From: Chinchilla lanigera
Taxonomy: Eukaryota > Chordata > Mammalia > Rodentia > Chinchillidae
Direction of reading: 5' to 3'
Assembly (NCBI RefSeq): GCF_000276665.1
Contig: NW_004955470.1
Span: 4,646,091 to 4,710,090, forward strand
Length of the DNA: 64,000 nt
The notes beneath the pieces were generated by a model. The model did not search any database and was not told the origin of the DNA. It saw only the letters and a program-made list of their open reading frames with translations. Below, in pieces: positions 45,569 through 56,559 of this stretch; the stretch's first letter is position 1; every line of letters begins with the position of its first letter. The position numbers and the translations under genes were made by a program.

Positions 45569-46423
45569 GTAACTGGGTTATAAAAGAAAACATGTGGCCA
45601 CAGAGCTAACATTTTCCACCACTACCATCTTTCCAGCCCTGTGAAGCATACAAATTAAATTACAGATAACAATGTTTTTCATAGAATGTAATGTTCTGTG
45701 CGGCTTGCTATTCTAAATCCCTTTCAGTGATCACATGTCCTGAAGGAGGGGGGCTGTAAAATCCTAAATATGCAATCTTGTCTCCTCAATCCATCACAAT
45801 GTCCCAGAAATGCCAACATTTTGAAGCCTACATTTCCCACTCAGAAACTGCCCAGAAATCTTTGACAGACTATTTTGGTTTGGGAAATATGTGGTTTTCA
45901 ACATTACCTAGGTTTTAGTGGTAGTGCTTTAAACTTTTCCTGATTGGTTTCCTCTCTGCATTACCATATAATCATTTATCACTATCCATTTCCCAGGTCA
46001 CTCTCTAATGATTCCTTAGGAGATAATTTTACCTCCCATTATATAGAACACAGAAATTATCAAGTGAGGAGTTGGAAAAGCACTACTTAGAGAACACACT
46101 TGGAAATCTGAAAGAAATTTCCTACTGTTACTGACTTTTTTGTATTCTGGATCATCAGTTTTCAGAGTAGGACTTACTCATGCAATTGGGCTACCTGCCC
46201 AAAACAAAAAAAAATGCAGTCATGATAAAGAATATTTTAAAATTGTAATGAAATATAAATAACATAAAATTTACTGTCTTAACCATTTTTCAAGGTATAG
46301 CTCAGTATATATTCACAAATATATTCACACTGCTGTTCAGCCTTCACCACCATTCATCCCCAGAACCCTTCAGTTTTCCAAACTGAAACTATCTATTCAA
46401 TAATGACTTCTCATGTCCTAGTC

Positions 46424-47157
46424 TGTTTGTGCTGCTGTAACAAAATGTATAAGGACCAAAAATTTATTTCTCACAGTTATGGAGACTGGGAAGTCCAAGA
46501 TCAAGACACTGGATGATTCAGTGTCTGGTAAGGATCCAGTCTCTGTTTCCAAGACAGTAGCTTGTTGACATGTCCTTTGGAATGGACAAACACTATCTTG
46601 TTATGGGGCAAAAGAGATAGACAGGGCAAAGTGAGATCTCCCTCAACCTCTTTTGTAAGATCACTGTGTTAGTCACTTTCCCATTGTTGGGACAACATAC
46701 CTGCTATGTACAATTTAAGGAAGAAAGGTCTATTTTGACTCATGGTTTCAGAGGGTTCAGTCCACAGTTATTTGGCTGTCAGGCAGAAATGACCATAGTG
46801 GAGGAAATCTGTTCAATCCATGGCAGCCAGGAAGCAGGTAGAGAGAAAGGAACCATGGACAATAATAGACTCTTCCAGATCATGCTTTGTTAACAGGGTC
46901 CTGCTTTCTAACAGCACCTTCAGTTATGATTAATCCATTGATGAGTATAGTGCCCCCATGATCCAGTTACCTTCCAAAGCTCCACCTCTGAACACATGAG
47001 ACTTTTGGGAGATATTCTACTTCCACACCTAACAAGCACTAATCCATACCTATATTATTAATCATTTCTCCAAAGATCTCACCTTTTAATATCATCCTAT
47101 TAGTTATTAGGTCTCAACACAGATTTGGGAGGACATATATATTCAAATCATGGAACC
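46424..47157 (-). mobile_element. ERVL-MaLR LTR (antisense), host of a younger LTR
   Basis: 5' part 46424-46655 ('agtctgtttgtgctgctgta', 'ctcacagttatggagactgg') and 3' part 47041-47157 ('acatatatattcaaatcatg') belong to one LTR, split by 46658-47037. Confidence 0.7.
46658..47037 (-). mobile_element. Younger MaLR-like LTR nested in another LTR
   Basis: Begins near 'gtgttagtcactttcccatt' and ends near 'cacctaacaag', with CACT on both sides as a possible short target duplication. Contains 'aaggtctattttgactcatg' and 'ccaaagctccacctctgaac', as in antisense MaLR. Confidence 0.65.
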
Positions 47158-47757
47158 CTGCTTGCCCTCCCCCAGTACATAACAACCATTCTGAACTTCT
47201 GAATGTGACTACTGTAGGTACCCCATGATAAGCGGTACCACACAGCATCTGTCCTGTGACTAGTTTATTTCTCCTAACATTGTCCTCATGGCTCATTTAT
47301 AGCATGAGTCAGAATTTCCCTTCTGAGTAATATTATACATTATGTATACACCACACTTTATTTAACTATTCATCCACCAGGGAACACTTGTGTTGCTTCC
47401 ACCTTTTGGTTATTGGGAATAATTCTGCTATGATCTTGGCTATGCAAGTATCTTTCTGAGACCTTGCTTTCCATTATTTTGGGTATATACCCATATGTGG
47501 AAGAGATCATATACAGTGATTCTATTTCTAATTTTTTTGAGAAATCATCATGCTATTCTTAATAGTGGCCATACCATTTTACATCCCCATGAACAGTGTA
47601 CAGTTGTTCCACATCCTTGCCAACATTTGTTCTTTTCTGTATTTTGATAGTAGCCATTCCAATGGTGATAAGATGATATATTATTGTGCTTTGACTTGCA
47701 TTTCCCTAATGATTAGTGATGTTTAACATCATTTCATGTACTTGTTGAAATAAATAT

Positions 47758-48568
47758 TTTTGTGGTACTAAGGATCAAGCCCAGGGGATACTCTAACATC
47801 AAGTTATATCCCCAGTCCCCCCCCACACTACTTTATTTTGAGACAGGGTCTCATTAACACATTCATGGTGAGGGTACAATTTGTATGTCTCACTGCCAGG
47901 AGGCTCTGATTTGAGTTGGTTTAGTCCCGTTGGCTTGAACCACTGGAGGTACATGCATGACTGTCCCATTGGACAGTTTATACCCCTTCTCAGAGGATCT
48001 TTGGTTACAATAATGCAAATAACAGTGTTGATTTAGCATAGCAGATGTCATCATATTACAGTTGCTCAAGGAAAACTTTAAAATGGTATAAAAATTGTAA
48101 TACAGCTAATTTGTGGTACAGTAGTTGTAAACATATATTATATATAGCAGCAATGGGGTACTTGTAAGATTTCCATGTTGAAATTTAGAGTATTAATTAT
48201 TGATAAACTATTCATGAATATAAAAATTTCTTTTAATGAAATAGTTTTTTGATTATTGTAATAACTTTAGTTGTATGAGTAATATTAGTTAACGTTTATG
48301 CCTGGGCAGCAGTTATTCAATTTCAAGCAACTCACTAGATGCAGTCCTTTTATACACTCTTTATTAATTGTATTAGCAAAACAACTGATCTGTTTGTACC
48401 AGCAGTGGTACAAACCATCCAATGGGACAGTCATGCATATACTACTGGTGGTTCAATCCAGCAAGAACATGTTAAGTCATCCAACTGGGACTTAAACTTG
48501 TCAAGAATCTCCTTGCCTTAGCCTCCCAAAGTACTGGGATTATAGGCATGTGCCACCATGCCCAGCTT
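47758..48568 (-). mobile_element. B4-like SINE (antisense), disrupted
   Basis: Antisense ID part at 47758-47815 ('gtactaaggatcaagcccag', 'tatccccagtcc') and the start of the B1 part to 47857 ('gagacagggtctcattaa'). The rest of the B1 part resumes at about 48492-48568 ('gcctcccaaagtactgggat', 'gcatgtgccaccatgcccag'). The middle is a 0.6-kb insertion. Confidence 0.8.
47858..48491. mobile_element. Unassigned DNA transposon-like insertion (piggyBac-like?)
   Basis: About 634 bp of non-B4 sequence with TTAA at both junctions (47854-47857 and 48492-48495). Inside is a perfect 21-bp inverted repeat (47953-47973 and 48418-48438) whose arms extend imperfectly outward ('ttgaaccac'). A 9-bp-stem hairpin lies at 48392-48415. 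No transposase frame. TTAA target sites are the hallmark of piggyBac elements, but another TTAA at 48472-48475 and the imperfect ends leave the exact right border open. The family is not recognised. Confidence 0.55.
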
Positions 48569-48853
48569 GAAATAAATAACAATTTAGTGCAATATTTTAA
48601 AACTCAAAAGTAATGCAGAAGTCCATAATGATCAAAATGAAGACCCAGTCCCCTTTTATCCTATCAGGAACTAGCCCTTGCTTCCTGCTGCTCCCTTGCC
48701 TGCCTGGGGATGTGAGAATCAATGGCAGATTCCACCCCACCTCCCTGATTCACCGAGCAGCTTCCTCCCAGGGTGCTGCAGAGAAATGGGCGCAGTTCTC
48801 ACCTTTTGTCGGTAGCTCTCTTCCTCTGTCCCAAGCCAAGGGCAATCTCCCTT

Positions 48854-49728
48854 ATTTTTAAACTTTTTATTACTGTAATGGTTATACATCATAGTGAGTT
48901 TCATTTGGCGTATTAGTACATGCTGATAACCCACTTTGATAATTTTTATAGCCTTTTCACCCCCTTCCCTTCTCTCTTCATTCCCTTAATCCCCTCCTTC
49001 TTTAATAGTTTCCCTTCTACTTTCATGTCATCTCTCTTAATTTTCTTTTACATTCCACATGCGAGAGAAAACGTGGTATCCAACACTGAGTCTGGTTTAA
49101 GTTACTGCTTAAAACAATGGTCTCCAGTTCCACCCTTTTTTTGGCAAATGACATGATTTCATTCTCTTTATGGCTGAATAATATTCCACTGTGTGTTTTG
49201 TCATATTTTCTTTATCCATTCATCCGTTGACAGGCACCTAGGCAGTTTTCATAGCTGAGTTGTTACGATTTTCATTGCAGTAAACATGGGTATGCATGTT
49301 GACTTCAGTTCTTTTAGGAATATACTGAGGAGTGCTATTGTTGGATCAAATGATAATTCTATTTTTAGTTTCTGAGGAACCTCCATACTTATTTCTGTAG
49401 TGACCGTACTAATTTACACTCCCAATAACAGTGTAGAAGGCTTCTTTTTTCCTATACCTTTGCTTGCCTTTATTGTTTTGTTTTGTATTCTTGATGATAG
49501 CTATTCTGACTAGTGTGGGGGAATTTCCATGTAGTTTTGATTTACAGTTCCCCAATGGCTGAAGATGTGGGACATTTTGTCATATACTTCTTAGCCATTT
49601 GAGAAGTATGTGTTCAATTCACCTTGTACGAAAATCAGTTCAAAGTGGATCAAAGGCCTACATATAACATAGGGGAAAGAATTGAATAGGTAGGCACAAA
49701 CAAAGACTTCATGAATAAGATTCCAACA
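48854..49728 (-). mobile_element. L1 insertion with 5' inversion
   Basis: 48860-49616 is antisense L1 3' UTR and ORF2 end ('ctttatggctgaataatatt', 'ctgagttgttacgattttca'). At about 49618 the orientation flips: 'aaaatcagttcaaagtggat' and what follows is sense-strand L1. Flanking 'gcaatctccctt' (48842-48853) and 'gcagtctccttt' (49729-49740) look like a 12-bp duplication with two changes. This is the pattern left by twin priming. Confidence 0.75.
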
Positions 49729-49740
49729 GCAGTCTCCTTT

Positions 49741-50504
49741 CAGTCTGGGGGAAAGTATCTCTCACCCCTGCTTTTTCAAAGTTAGTTGATTTGTAAACTC
49801 TAACACCTCTCTAGTGGTGTAGGCTTTTAAAAGGCAGAATGTGTTGCCAGCTACTTCATCTTTTCAAACCTGTCATATAACTTCTTTGGGGCTCTAATTA
49901 GCAGAGCCTGGACAAATTACATGAATACATTGACACAAATTCTGATTGGTTCTTATTATTAAGTAGATGTGTAGGAATCTGCATTTCTTGTAACAGGGTT
50001 GACAAATAAAAGTTATCATAGTATCTGCAAAGAAATGAATTATGTGTGAGCTATTACCATCTTTTTGGCCTTTGATTTTGGAGTGATTTCTTACCTGAAC
50101 TTCTTCCTCTTAGAAAAAAAGTAGTCATAGTTTGAGGGCAATTCTGTGTTATTTGTTGCTTTGTTGCAAAGCCCAAAAAATATACATACAACCATTTATT
50201 TAGTCTGGGCTTACTTTGGATTATTATAGATGTAGTGATTCCTTGGGGAAATTTCTCCCCCCCATTTAATTTTTTCCTATTGGTCTTTCTAGGGCTGTGC
50301 ATTTAGGGGATGAGAATCATTTCTAATGTCTTGCCACAGTCGGTGTTTGTCGCTTAGAGTAGCTCATTAAGTAGTGCGTCACACTGTAAGTTTTTTAATG
50401 TTACTTCCTAAGAGTACATGGTTAATCTTTTTTGACTGTCAAAAACATGAAGATAGAGGACAGAAAGGAGACTAAGCTCAAAGTACCTACTGAGTGAGCC
50501 ACCT
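49741..50504. other. Intron 6, no recognisable feature
   Basis: No exon or named repeat. Confidence 0.4.
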
Positions 50505-50915
50505 TTCTTCTTTTTATGAGTGCATGTTTGCAGTACATAATGATTATATTCCTTGTGGGTAGTTGGTACATGTACATAACACATCTTGATTGTTTTTATA
50601 TCCTCTTCCCTTCCCTCCCTTCTCTCTCCATGTCTTGGTCCTTTTCCTATTTGCAAAATGTCTATCTTCCTATTTCCTATTATCTGTCTATTATTTTGCT
50701 CTTTATTTGTACTTTGGAGTTCTTAGAGAAGCTACATGTTATTCAAGCTTATGTGTTTGATTTATTTAACTTAACACTGTGGTCTCAAGGTGCATCCATT
50801 TTCAGACAAACAACTCAATTTTCTCCTTCTTTATGGGAGAGGAGTGCTCCATGGTATACAAATGCCATGTTTTCTTTATCCATTCATCTGTCAGTGCACA
50901 TATATCCCACTTTAG
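50505..50915 (-). mobile_element. L1 3' end (antisense)
   Basis: CT-rich 3' UTR antisense (50600-50660) followed by antisense ORF2 end ('ctttatgggagaggagtgct', 'tctttatccattcatctgtc'). Confidence 0.75.
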
Positions 50916-51558
50916 CAGCCTTCCCAAGCACTCCTGCAGATGTAACTCAGAATAATGGAGACGCCTTCCTCCATTAGGGAATCAAGGAAAATCTCCCCTT
51001 ATCCCTGATTCTGTGGCTTGCTTCCCTACCCCCCCCCCAGATTCCCTGCATTTCTAGGAAAAGATGCAAACCCTCCCATCCCACTACCTTCTGGGGGCCT
51101 CTCTTTGCCCACACTGTGTCTGGTCCTCTCACATAAATCTGTTAGAAAATTCAGCTCCTCTTTTCCTCCCCTGGCAGTCTTCTGACTGGAGGCAGGGTCC
51201 CTCATCCCTGACCTTTCCTCCTGTTTTGTCTTTGTTCTCTGAAGCTTCTGATCATTTCTTTTCAGGAGCAAAACATACCACTGAGCAACCCCTCTCAAGC
51301 CCTAATGACAGCTTGTACCTGGGGTTCCTTGAGTTTCTTGGACATGTTGGTTTAAGGTTTTTGTCACATTTGGTAGGAGGGGCTACTGGGGCCTTTATAG
51401 GAGGTCAAGAGCAACTGTCCTCCTCCAGATGTAGAATCCCACTTAATTGCGAGCAGGGTTGTACTATGACACCCTCTCTAGGCATGGCTTCATCTACTTT
51501 GCTTTTATGACTGAGCTCAGTGAAAGCCTTAAATGCTGCAAGACTATTTATAAAGTGA
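50916..51558. other. Intron 6, no recognisable feature
   Basis: A 148-codon frame at 51064-51510 has no domain that I recognise and no flanking splice pair consistent with VWA3B. Confidence 0.4.
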
Positions 51559-51564
51559 ACATGG

Positions 51565-51964
51565 TTTCTTGGTTACTTTTCTCTCCTTGCTGAGACAAAA
51601 TACCCAATGCCTAAAACTAAGGAAGGAAAGGTTTATTTAGCGTACAGTTTGTGGAGGTTTCAGTACACACTTGGCTGGCTCCGAGGCAAAAGATAGCAAA
51701 GCAACAAGAGCAAAGGGGGGAATGGCAGCCAAACAGCAATGCAGCCAGAGCAAACAGGAGGAACAGAGGCAAGCAGCTTTTTTCCCTCCCTTACATTGTA
51801 AACAGGCTACCCCCACCTAAGGGGCGTGTAGCTCTCACATAATCTCCATGCCCTCCTCTTTCACAGGCTCAGGATGTATACAAAGTAAGCACCCTGGCTT
51901 CCTGCTGAGTCATTTAGCCAAACCTCTAGACTCCCCAAGTTGACACAATGTATCAATTATAACA
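51565..51964 (-). mobile_element. ERVL-MaLR-like solo LTR, copy A2
   Basis: Same family as 3876-4241: shared 'aaggaaggaaaggtttattt' and 'ccctcccttacattgta'. Flanked by a 5-bp duplication CATGG at 51560-51564 and 51965-51969. Confidence 0.75.
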
Positions 51965-51969
51965 CATGG

Positions 51970-54448
51970 TAATTTTCAATTCTCAGAGGCCTTCAGGTAG
52001 GGGTAGGTAGGGGTAGGTTGTTTGGGATGTAAACTGGGTTTATTGAAGTTTTAGAAGGGAGCTCCCAGTGCTTTCTAAGGATTGTGTCTTTAAAGGCTGC
52101 TTTCCTAATCCTCTGGGCAGCTGTTCATTAGGCTATGAAATTCCTGAGGCTCTGGAGGGAGGGCCTATTTAGTGGCTTGAGGTCTCATTGTTGGGAAGGA
52201 AAAAGTTTTCTGATCTCCGATTTAAAGCAGGCTTTCTCTTTTATTTTTGGTCTGCTCTTCCTATTTAATTATGAAAAAAATATTAAACAGAAATAGTAAA
52301 TAAGAATATGTAAAAATGATATTAGAACAAAAGCCTTACGGGCGGTCTGTCATCAGGCTAAATAAAAATAAAAAATTGTGGCTCTGATGCAGCCAGCTCT
52401 GGGTTTGAGTTGATCAGTGAGGCTGAGAGACTTGTGATGTCTGATGATGTCAGGTTCTTTTAGATTGGAAATCCAAGGAGCTGAGTGCTAGCATGAGCCC
52501 TGGGACTGAAATCTGAGCTCTGAGCTCCTACTTCAAGCTGGGGCCTTCTGCCTTCTGCCTGTGGGAGAGGAGGAGACACAGTGCAAACAATTGGTACTCT
52601 GACATAGTTTCCTGTAAAAACCTACAGTTTCTTATACAACAGCTCAGAAACCTCTTATGGTTCCAGTAGACCAGGGTGGGGTAACATGGCAGGCACACTT
52701 TGCTCTACTGGAGCCCCTCCCGTGGAAGGCATCATTAATCAATCCTCCACTGCTCCATGCATCAAGCCCGTCTCAGGCTTTGGCCCTCATTGCACAACCA
52801 AGAGACTTTAATTATCAGCCCCTGCTCACTGATCAGAACCAACACAACAAAGAAGATTCCCTGTGGTAACCACCAGAGTTGGTTTTTGTGTGTGCGTGAG
52901 ATGCGGAAAGGGCTTCAAAATGAACAAATGAAAAGTGTTAGGTAACAGGCCAAAGACAATGTTTCTCTGAGCCTATTTTTTACTCATGTCCAACATTCTG
53001 GGCAAAATGATATTAGAAAATCTACTCTGTTCTGCCAGCTGTGGAGAAGGACATTCTTTAGTTTATCTTTCAATGTATTACCTATGTGGGACTTTGGGTC
53101 TCACCAAGCCATATGACTGTTTGATTCTGGACAAAGTCTAGCAAAAGCATGGGTGTAAAGAAAATGATAGCAGGACCTGTGTCCCTGGAGGACAACACGA
53201 AATGCTTTGCTGAGATATGCCCGAAGGAATGATAACACGATGGCTAAGTCAAGTCTCACTCCTGTGATGAGTGGTATTGTCTTCACCAATCCTGTTAATT
53301 ATTCCTCCCATCTGCCCTGTTGCTGTTTTTTGTTTGTATCCCAATAAAAGGCTAAGGAGGATGGTAATCAAGGCTTCAGTCCGAGAGGCTGCAAGCTCCC
53401 TGATCCCATAACTGTCTCTCTTGTTTTTCTTTTCATCCATGGGCACCCTGTTCTCAGGACCTTTCACCCCAGACAGAAACTGACTCTACACCGACAGCCA
53501 GCAGTCAAACGTTGGTTCTTCTATCTTTGGGAACTGTGGTGTGTGTGTGTGTAAAAATGCACAAAAACTAAATATCTTAACACTATATTGTATTTACTTA
53601 AGCATACATCAGGTTGCTCTTTTAAAGGGAAAAAATAATCAAGTCCTGTTCCTGGTGGACGCTTGTAATCTTTAATTAAAAATTTAAAGTTTACTGGTCC
53701 GTCATTAAGGCTTGGCATTACTTCTTTGTTTCTAATCTCCCATTTTATTTAGAAGCACTGGTTGGTGTCTTTTTATGGCCATTTATACCAACAGCGGGAG
53801 GCTTTCTCTCTTTCCTTCCCCCTAGAATTCAGTTTAATTCAATGGAGGGACTGGAGCAGCTGCACTTCCAGAATTGTTGCCACATTACAGTTTTCTAGCC
53901 CAAGAGACTTTTGATTACCTCAAAGTCCTGCTCCTTCTGACAATGAGGTGCCATGAATTTCTTATCGCTGTTCTAAGACAGGTGTTTGGTTATTTAACAG
54001 GCATTAAACACCTTCTGTGGGCTTGAGACTCTTACTAGGGGTGAAGAAGGGAGATTCAAAAGGAACAAAAGGCAAAGTTCCCAATCAGAGAGCTCCAGAC
54101 TTCCACGATAGCAATTTTGCTTATGCTTTGTGATTTAGAATTGTTCCTTCCCCAATACCAAGTTCCCAGTTAACTTAAAACCTCCCTCCTGCACCGCCAG
54201 TCATCCTTTTAGTGACACCCTTTCTGATGTATGTGTGCACTTAGCTTCCTAACTGGAGAGCTGAGAGCACGGAGCCCCGGTATTCCTGCTCCCTACTTGG
54301 GCTCATGGCATGGGTTCCTTGCATTAATTTGGCTCCCAGCTGCACTGTGGCCTGCTCACTGTCGTTGTTTCTTGGCACTGGGCAGTGGTGGACTCAGCCC
54401 AGGTCTCACCCCAGCCAGTGCAATCAGCCTCTTAGAATTGTGCTGTAG
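51970..54448. other. Intron 6, no recognisable feature
   Basis: Contains a short 'aggtaggggt' tandem at 52000-52020 and a (GT)n at 53539-53552. No exon found. Confidence 0.4.
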
Positions 54449-54450
54449 TA

Positions 54451-54518
54451 CAATGGTACCTCAATTTACAAATGGTTCTGTTTGCAAACAAGAGCATTTA
54501 TGAACTGAGGTACCACTG
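54451..54518. mobile_element. 68-bp palindromic MITE
   Basis: CAATGGTACCTCA...TGAGGTACCACTG with 22-bp terminal inverted repeats (18 of 22 match, all four differences transitions) and TA on both sides (54449-54450, 54519-54520). Related to the element starting at 1166. Tc1/mariner-type target preference. Confidence 0.8.
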
Positions 54519-54594
54519 TAGTTGAGTGGATCCTGGTTTCCTGAGTCACCTAACAATACATGAGGCAGAGTGAGCCTTCTCAAAAATCGTTTAT

Positions 54595-54690
54595 AGGCTG
54601 GGGATGTAGCTCAGTGGCACAGTGCCTGCCTGCCAAGCACAAGGCCGAGAGTTTGACTCCTCATACAAAAAAAACCATGAAAAAAAAAAC
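54595..54690 (+). repeat. ID SINE
   Basis: 'ggctggggatgtagctcagt', 'ctgcctgccaagcacaagg', a decayed B box and an A-rich tail. Confidence 0.88.
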
Positions 54691-54699
54691 CCTTTTAAG

Positions 54700-56550
54700 A
54701 ATTAAAATGAATTCCTAGGAAAAAGAAAGCTGTTATAAATTTCTGATTTCATTTGAATGAACGTGCTCTGATTTCAGGGTGAGAGATCCACTCATATATT
54801 TTATTTCAGTGCTGGACTCTGGCAATACAGTGATATGGAAAGTAGGTCTCTCCAGAAGCCTGTTCTAGAATTTCTGGAAAATGGCAGAGTGGTAAGTGAC
54901 AACAATCAGCTTCTCTACAGTTCAGAATCCAGACCCTGGAAAATAACAACTTGGGAAAGAAAAAAAGAGAGGATCCCCAGAGCCAGGAAGTATCGGACAG
55001 GAAAATTAAAACCTACAGAGAGAGAACTTGAAGAGATAGAACACAACACAGAGAAGGGAAGCAATCTTGTGGTTCATGGAACAGGGTGACACAGTCTACA
55101 GAGACAAAGTGAAAGCTGTGGCCTCCACTTCAGGGACAAACACGGTGATGGGACAAACCAGCAGGTATGCTGATTTTCGAGGAGAGCCCAGGATTCTGCT
55201 CCCTATGAGTCCTTCTACAGGCAACCACTGCGAGTGACGCCAGTCCAAGTGTCTGCCATACCTTGGAGAGAGTGCTTTGTCAGATGTCATTCCAGGGAAG
55301 AGCTGATTGTTTGAACCTGGGACTCATGGTAGCTGTGGGATGGCTTCACTTCCGGGCTCCTGCTGTTACGTTCCCATAGAGACTGGGTGAGAGACAGCCA
55401 TGGTAGACAGCCATGATCAGAGAGTGGGCTGGAAATGTTGCCAACTAACCTAAAGGCTCTTTTGCTTGATTCAGATGGAAATTGTGAGTCAGCAAAGTAC
55501 AGCTCTTCTAGCAGTCTATATGTCAAAATGACACCAGGTAATGCTGGATATAGATACAACCAGCTGCTGGTCACTGCCACTGCTGCCTATTGCCATCCAA
55601 TTCCAGCTTGTGTTGGACACTGTAAGTCAATTCTACAGGGCATTGAGTCTCTGCCACTGGTCTTCATTGGCTGGTGCTCTTGGGAGCCTTTAGTATTAAT
55701 AGCTCTGAGTATTTTTTTGCTCAGTCCACACTACTCAGGATAAAAATCCCAAATAGATTTCTAGCCCATACCGCCCAAGAAATAAATCATAAGCAGCTTC
55801 ACAGGAACACAGCATAGGGGCCCAGCACTCGGGAAGGCACCCTTGTAGACCAACCCAAGGAGTGGCTGGGAAGTGCTACTTATGTAGCAGTTTGTAGACC
55901 TGTTTCAGTGAGGGCCAGTGCTGAAACCAGGGAATCTTTTGAAAGGCTTGCTGTGAATGTTGGGTATACACATAAAGGACCCAGATCCTTCTTTTCTGGA
56001 TATTAGTCACTCCAGGAGGTCCTTTTCATTCTTCAAAAATTCAACAATGTCATCTGAAGTGGCTGGAGTGGGTGGGTGGGTGGGTGGGGAGCGCCATATT
56101 GCCTGCCTGGATACACTCACGTTGGAGTGGAGGATGGTGGGGAAACTGAAGCCAACTGTACCAGTACATTGGAGTGTAAGGGGGAGCAAAGGGAAGCAAA
56201 TGGAGGGAGCATACTGGCTAAGCTACACCCCCTCCATCAGGAGGGGAGAAAAGAGAGATAGGATCTTTTCATTTGTCTCATAAAGAAACCCCCAAGAGGT
56301 CTGAGCTAGAGGGAACAGGCCCTGTCTCCACAGCCAGAGGCCAGGCTCACTCTGAGCTGTTCTGGATTTGAAAGTCGTGGCACTGGCACTGTTGTCGTAA
56401 CCCTACTGCCTGCTGGTACTTGTATCCAGCACAGGTATTGAGTCTGACTGCCTTCTTTATTTACCAGCATAAGCAGGAACATGTCTTGATGTGGATACTG
56501 CCCCAAAATTGTAGATCCTGGAAGAAAACTACACATTCAAAATCACAGAG
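54700..56550. other. Unassigned; possible L1 5' region
   Basis: An 84-codon frame (54835-55089) rich in Lys, Arg and Glu, and a 102-codon frame (55435-55743), lie just upstream of L1 ORF2 sequence in the same orientation. They may be decayed L1 5' UTR or ORF1, but I cannot match them confidently. A G-rich (GGGT)n stretch is at 56067-56090. Confidence 0.35.
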
Positions 56551-56559
56551 AAATTTCTT

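Larger units (their letters stand above)
46235..47757 (-). repeat. L1M 3' end (antisense) carrying nested LTRs
   Basis: L1M antisense text at 46235-46420 ('aacataaaatttactgtctt') resumes at about 47160-47757 ('tattcatccaccagggaaca', 'ggtatatacccatatgtgga'). The middle is occupied by two nested LTRs. Confidence 0.75.

Noticed and set aside
51064..51510. 148-codon frame in the last intron
   Set aside because: No recognisable domain and no splice sites in the phase needed after coding exon 6.
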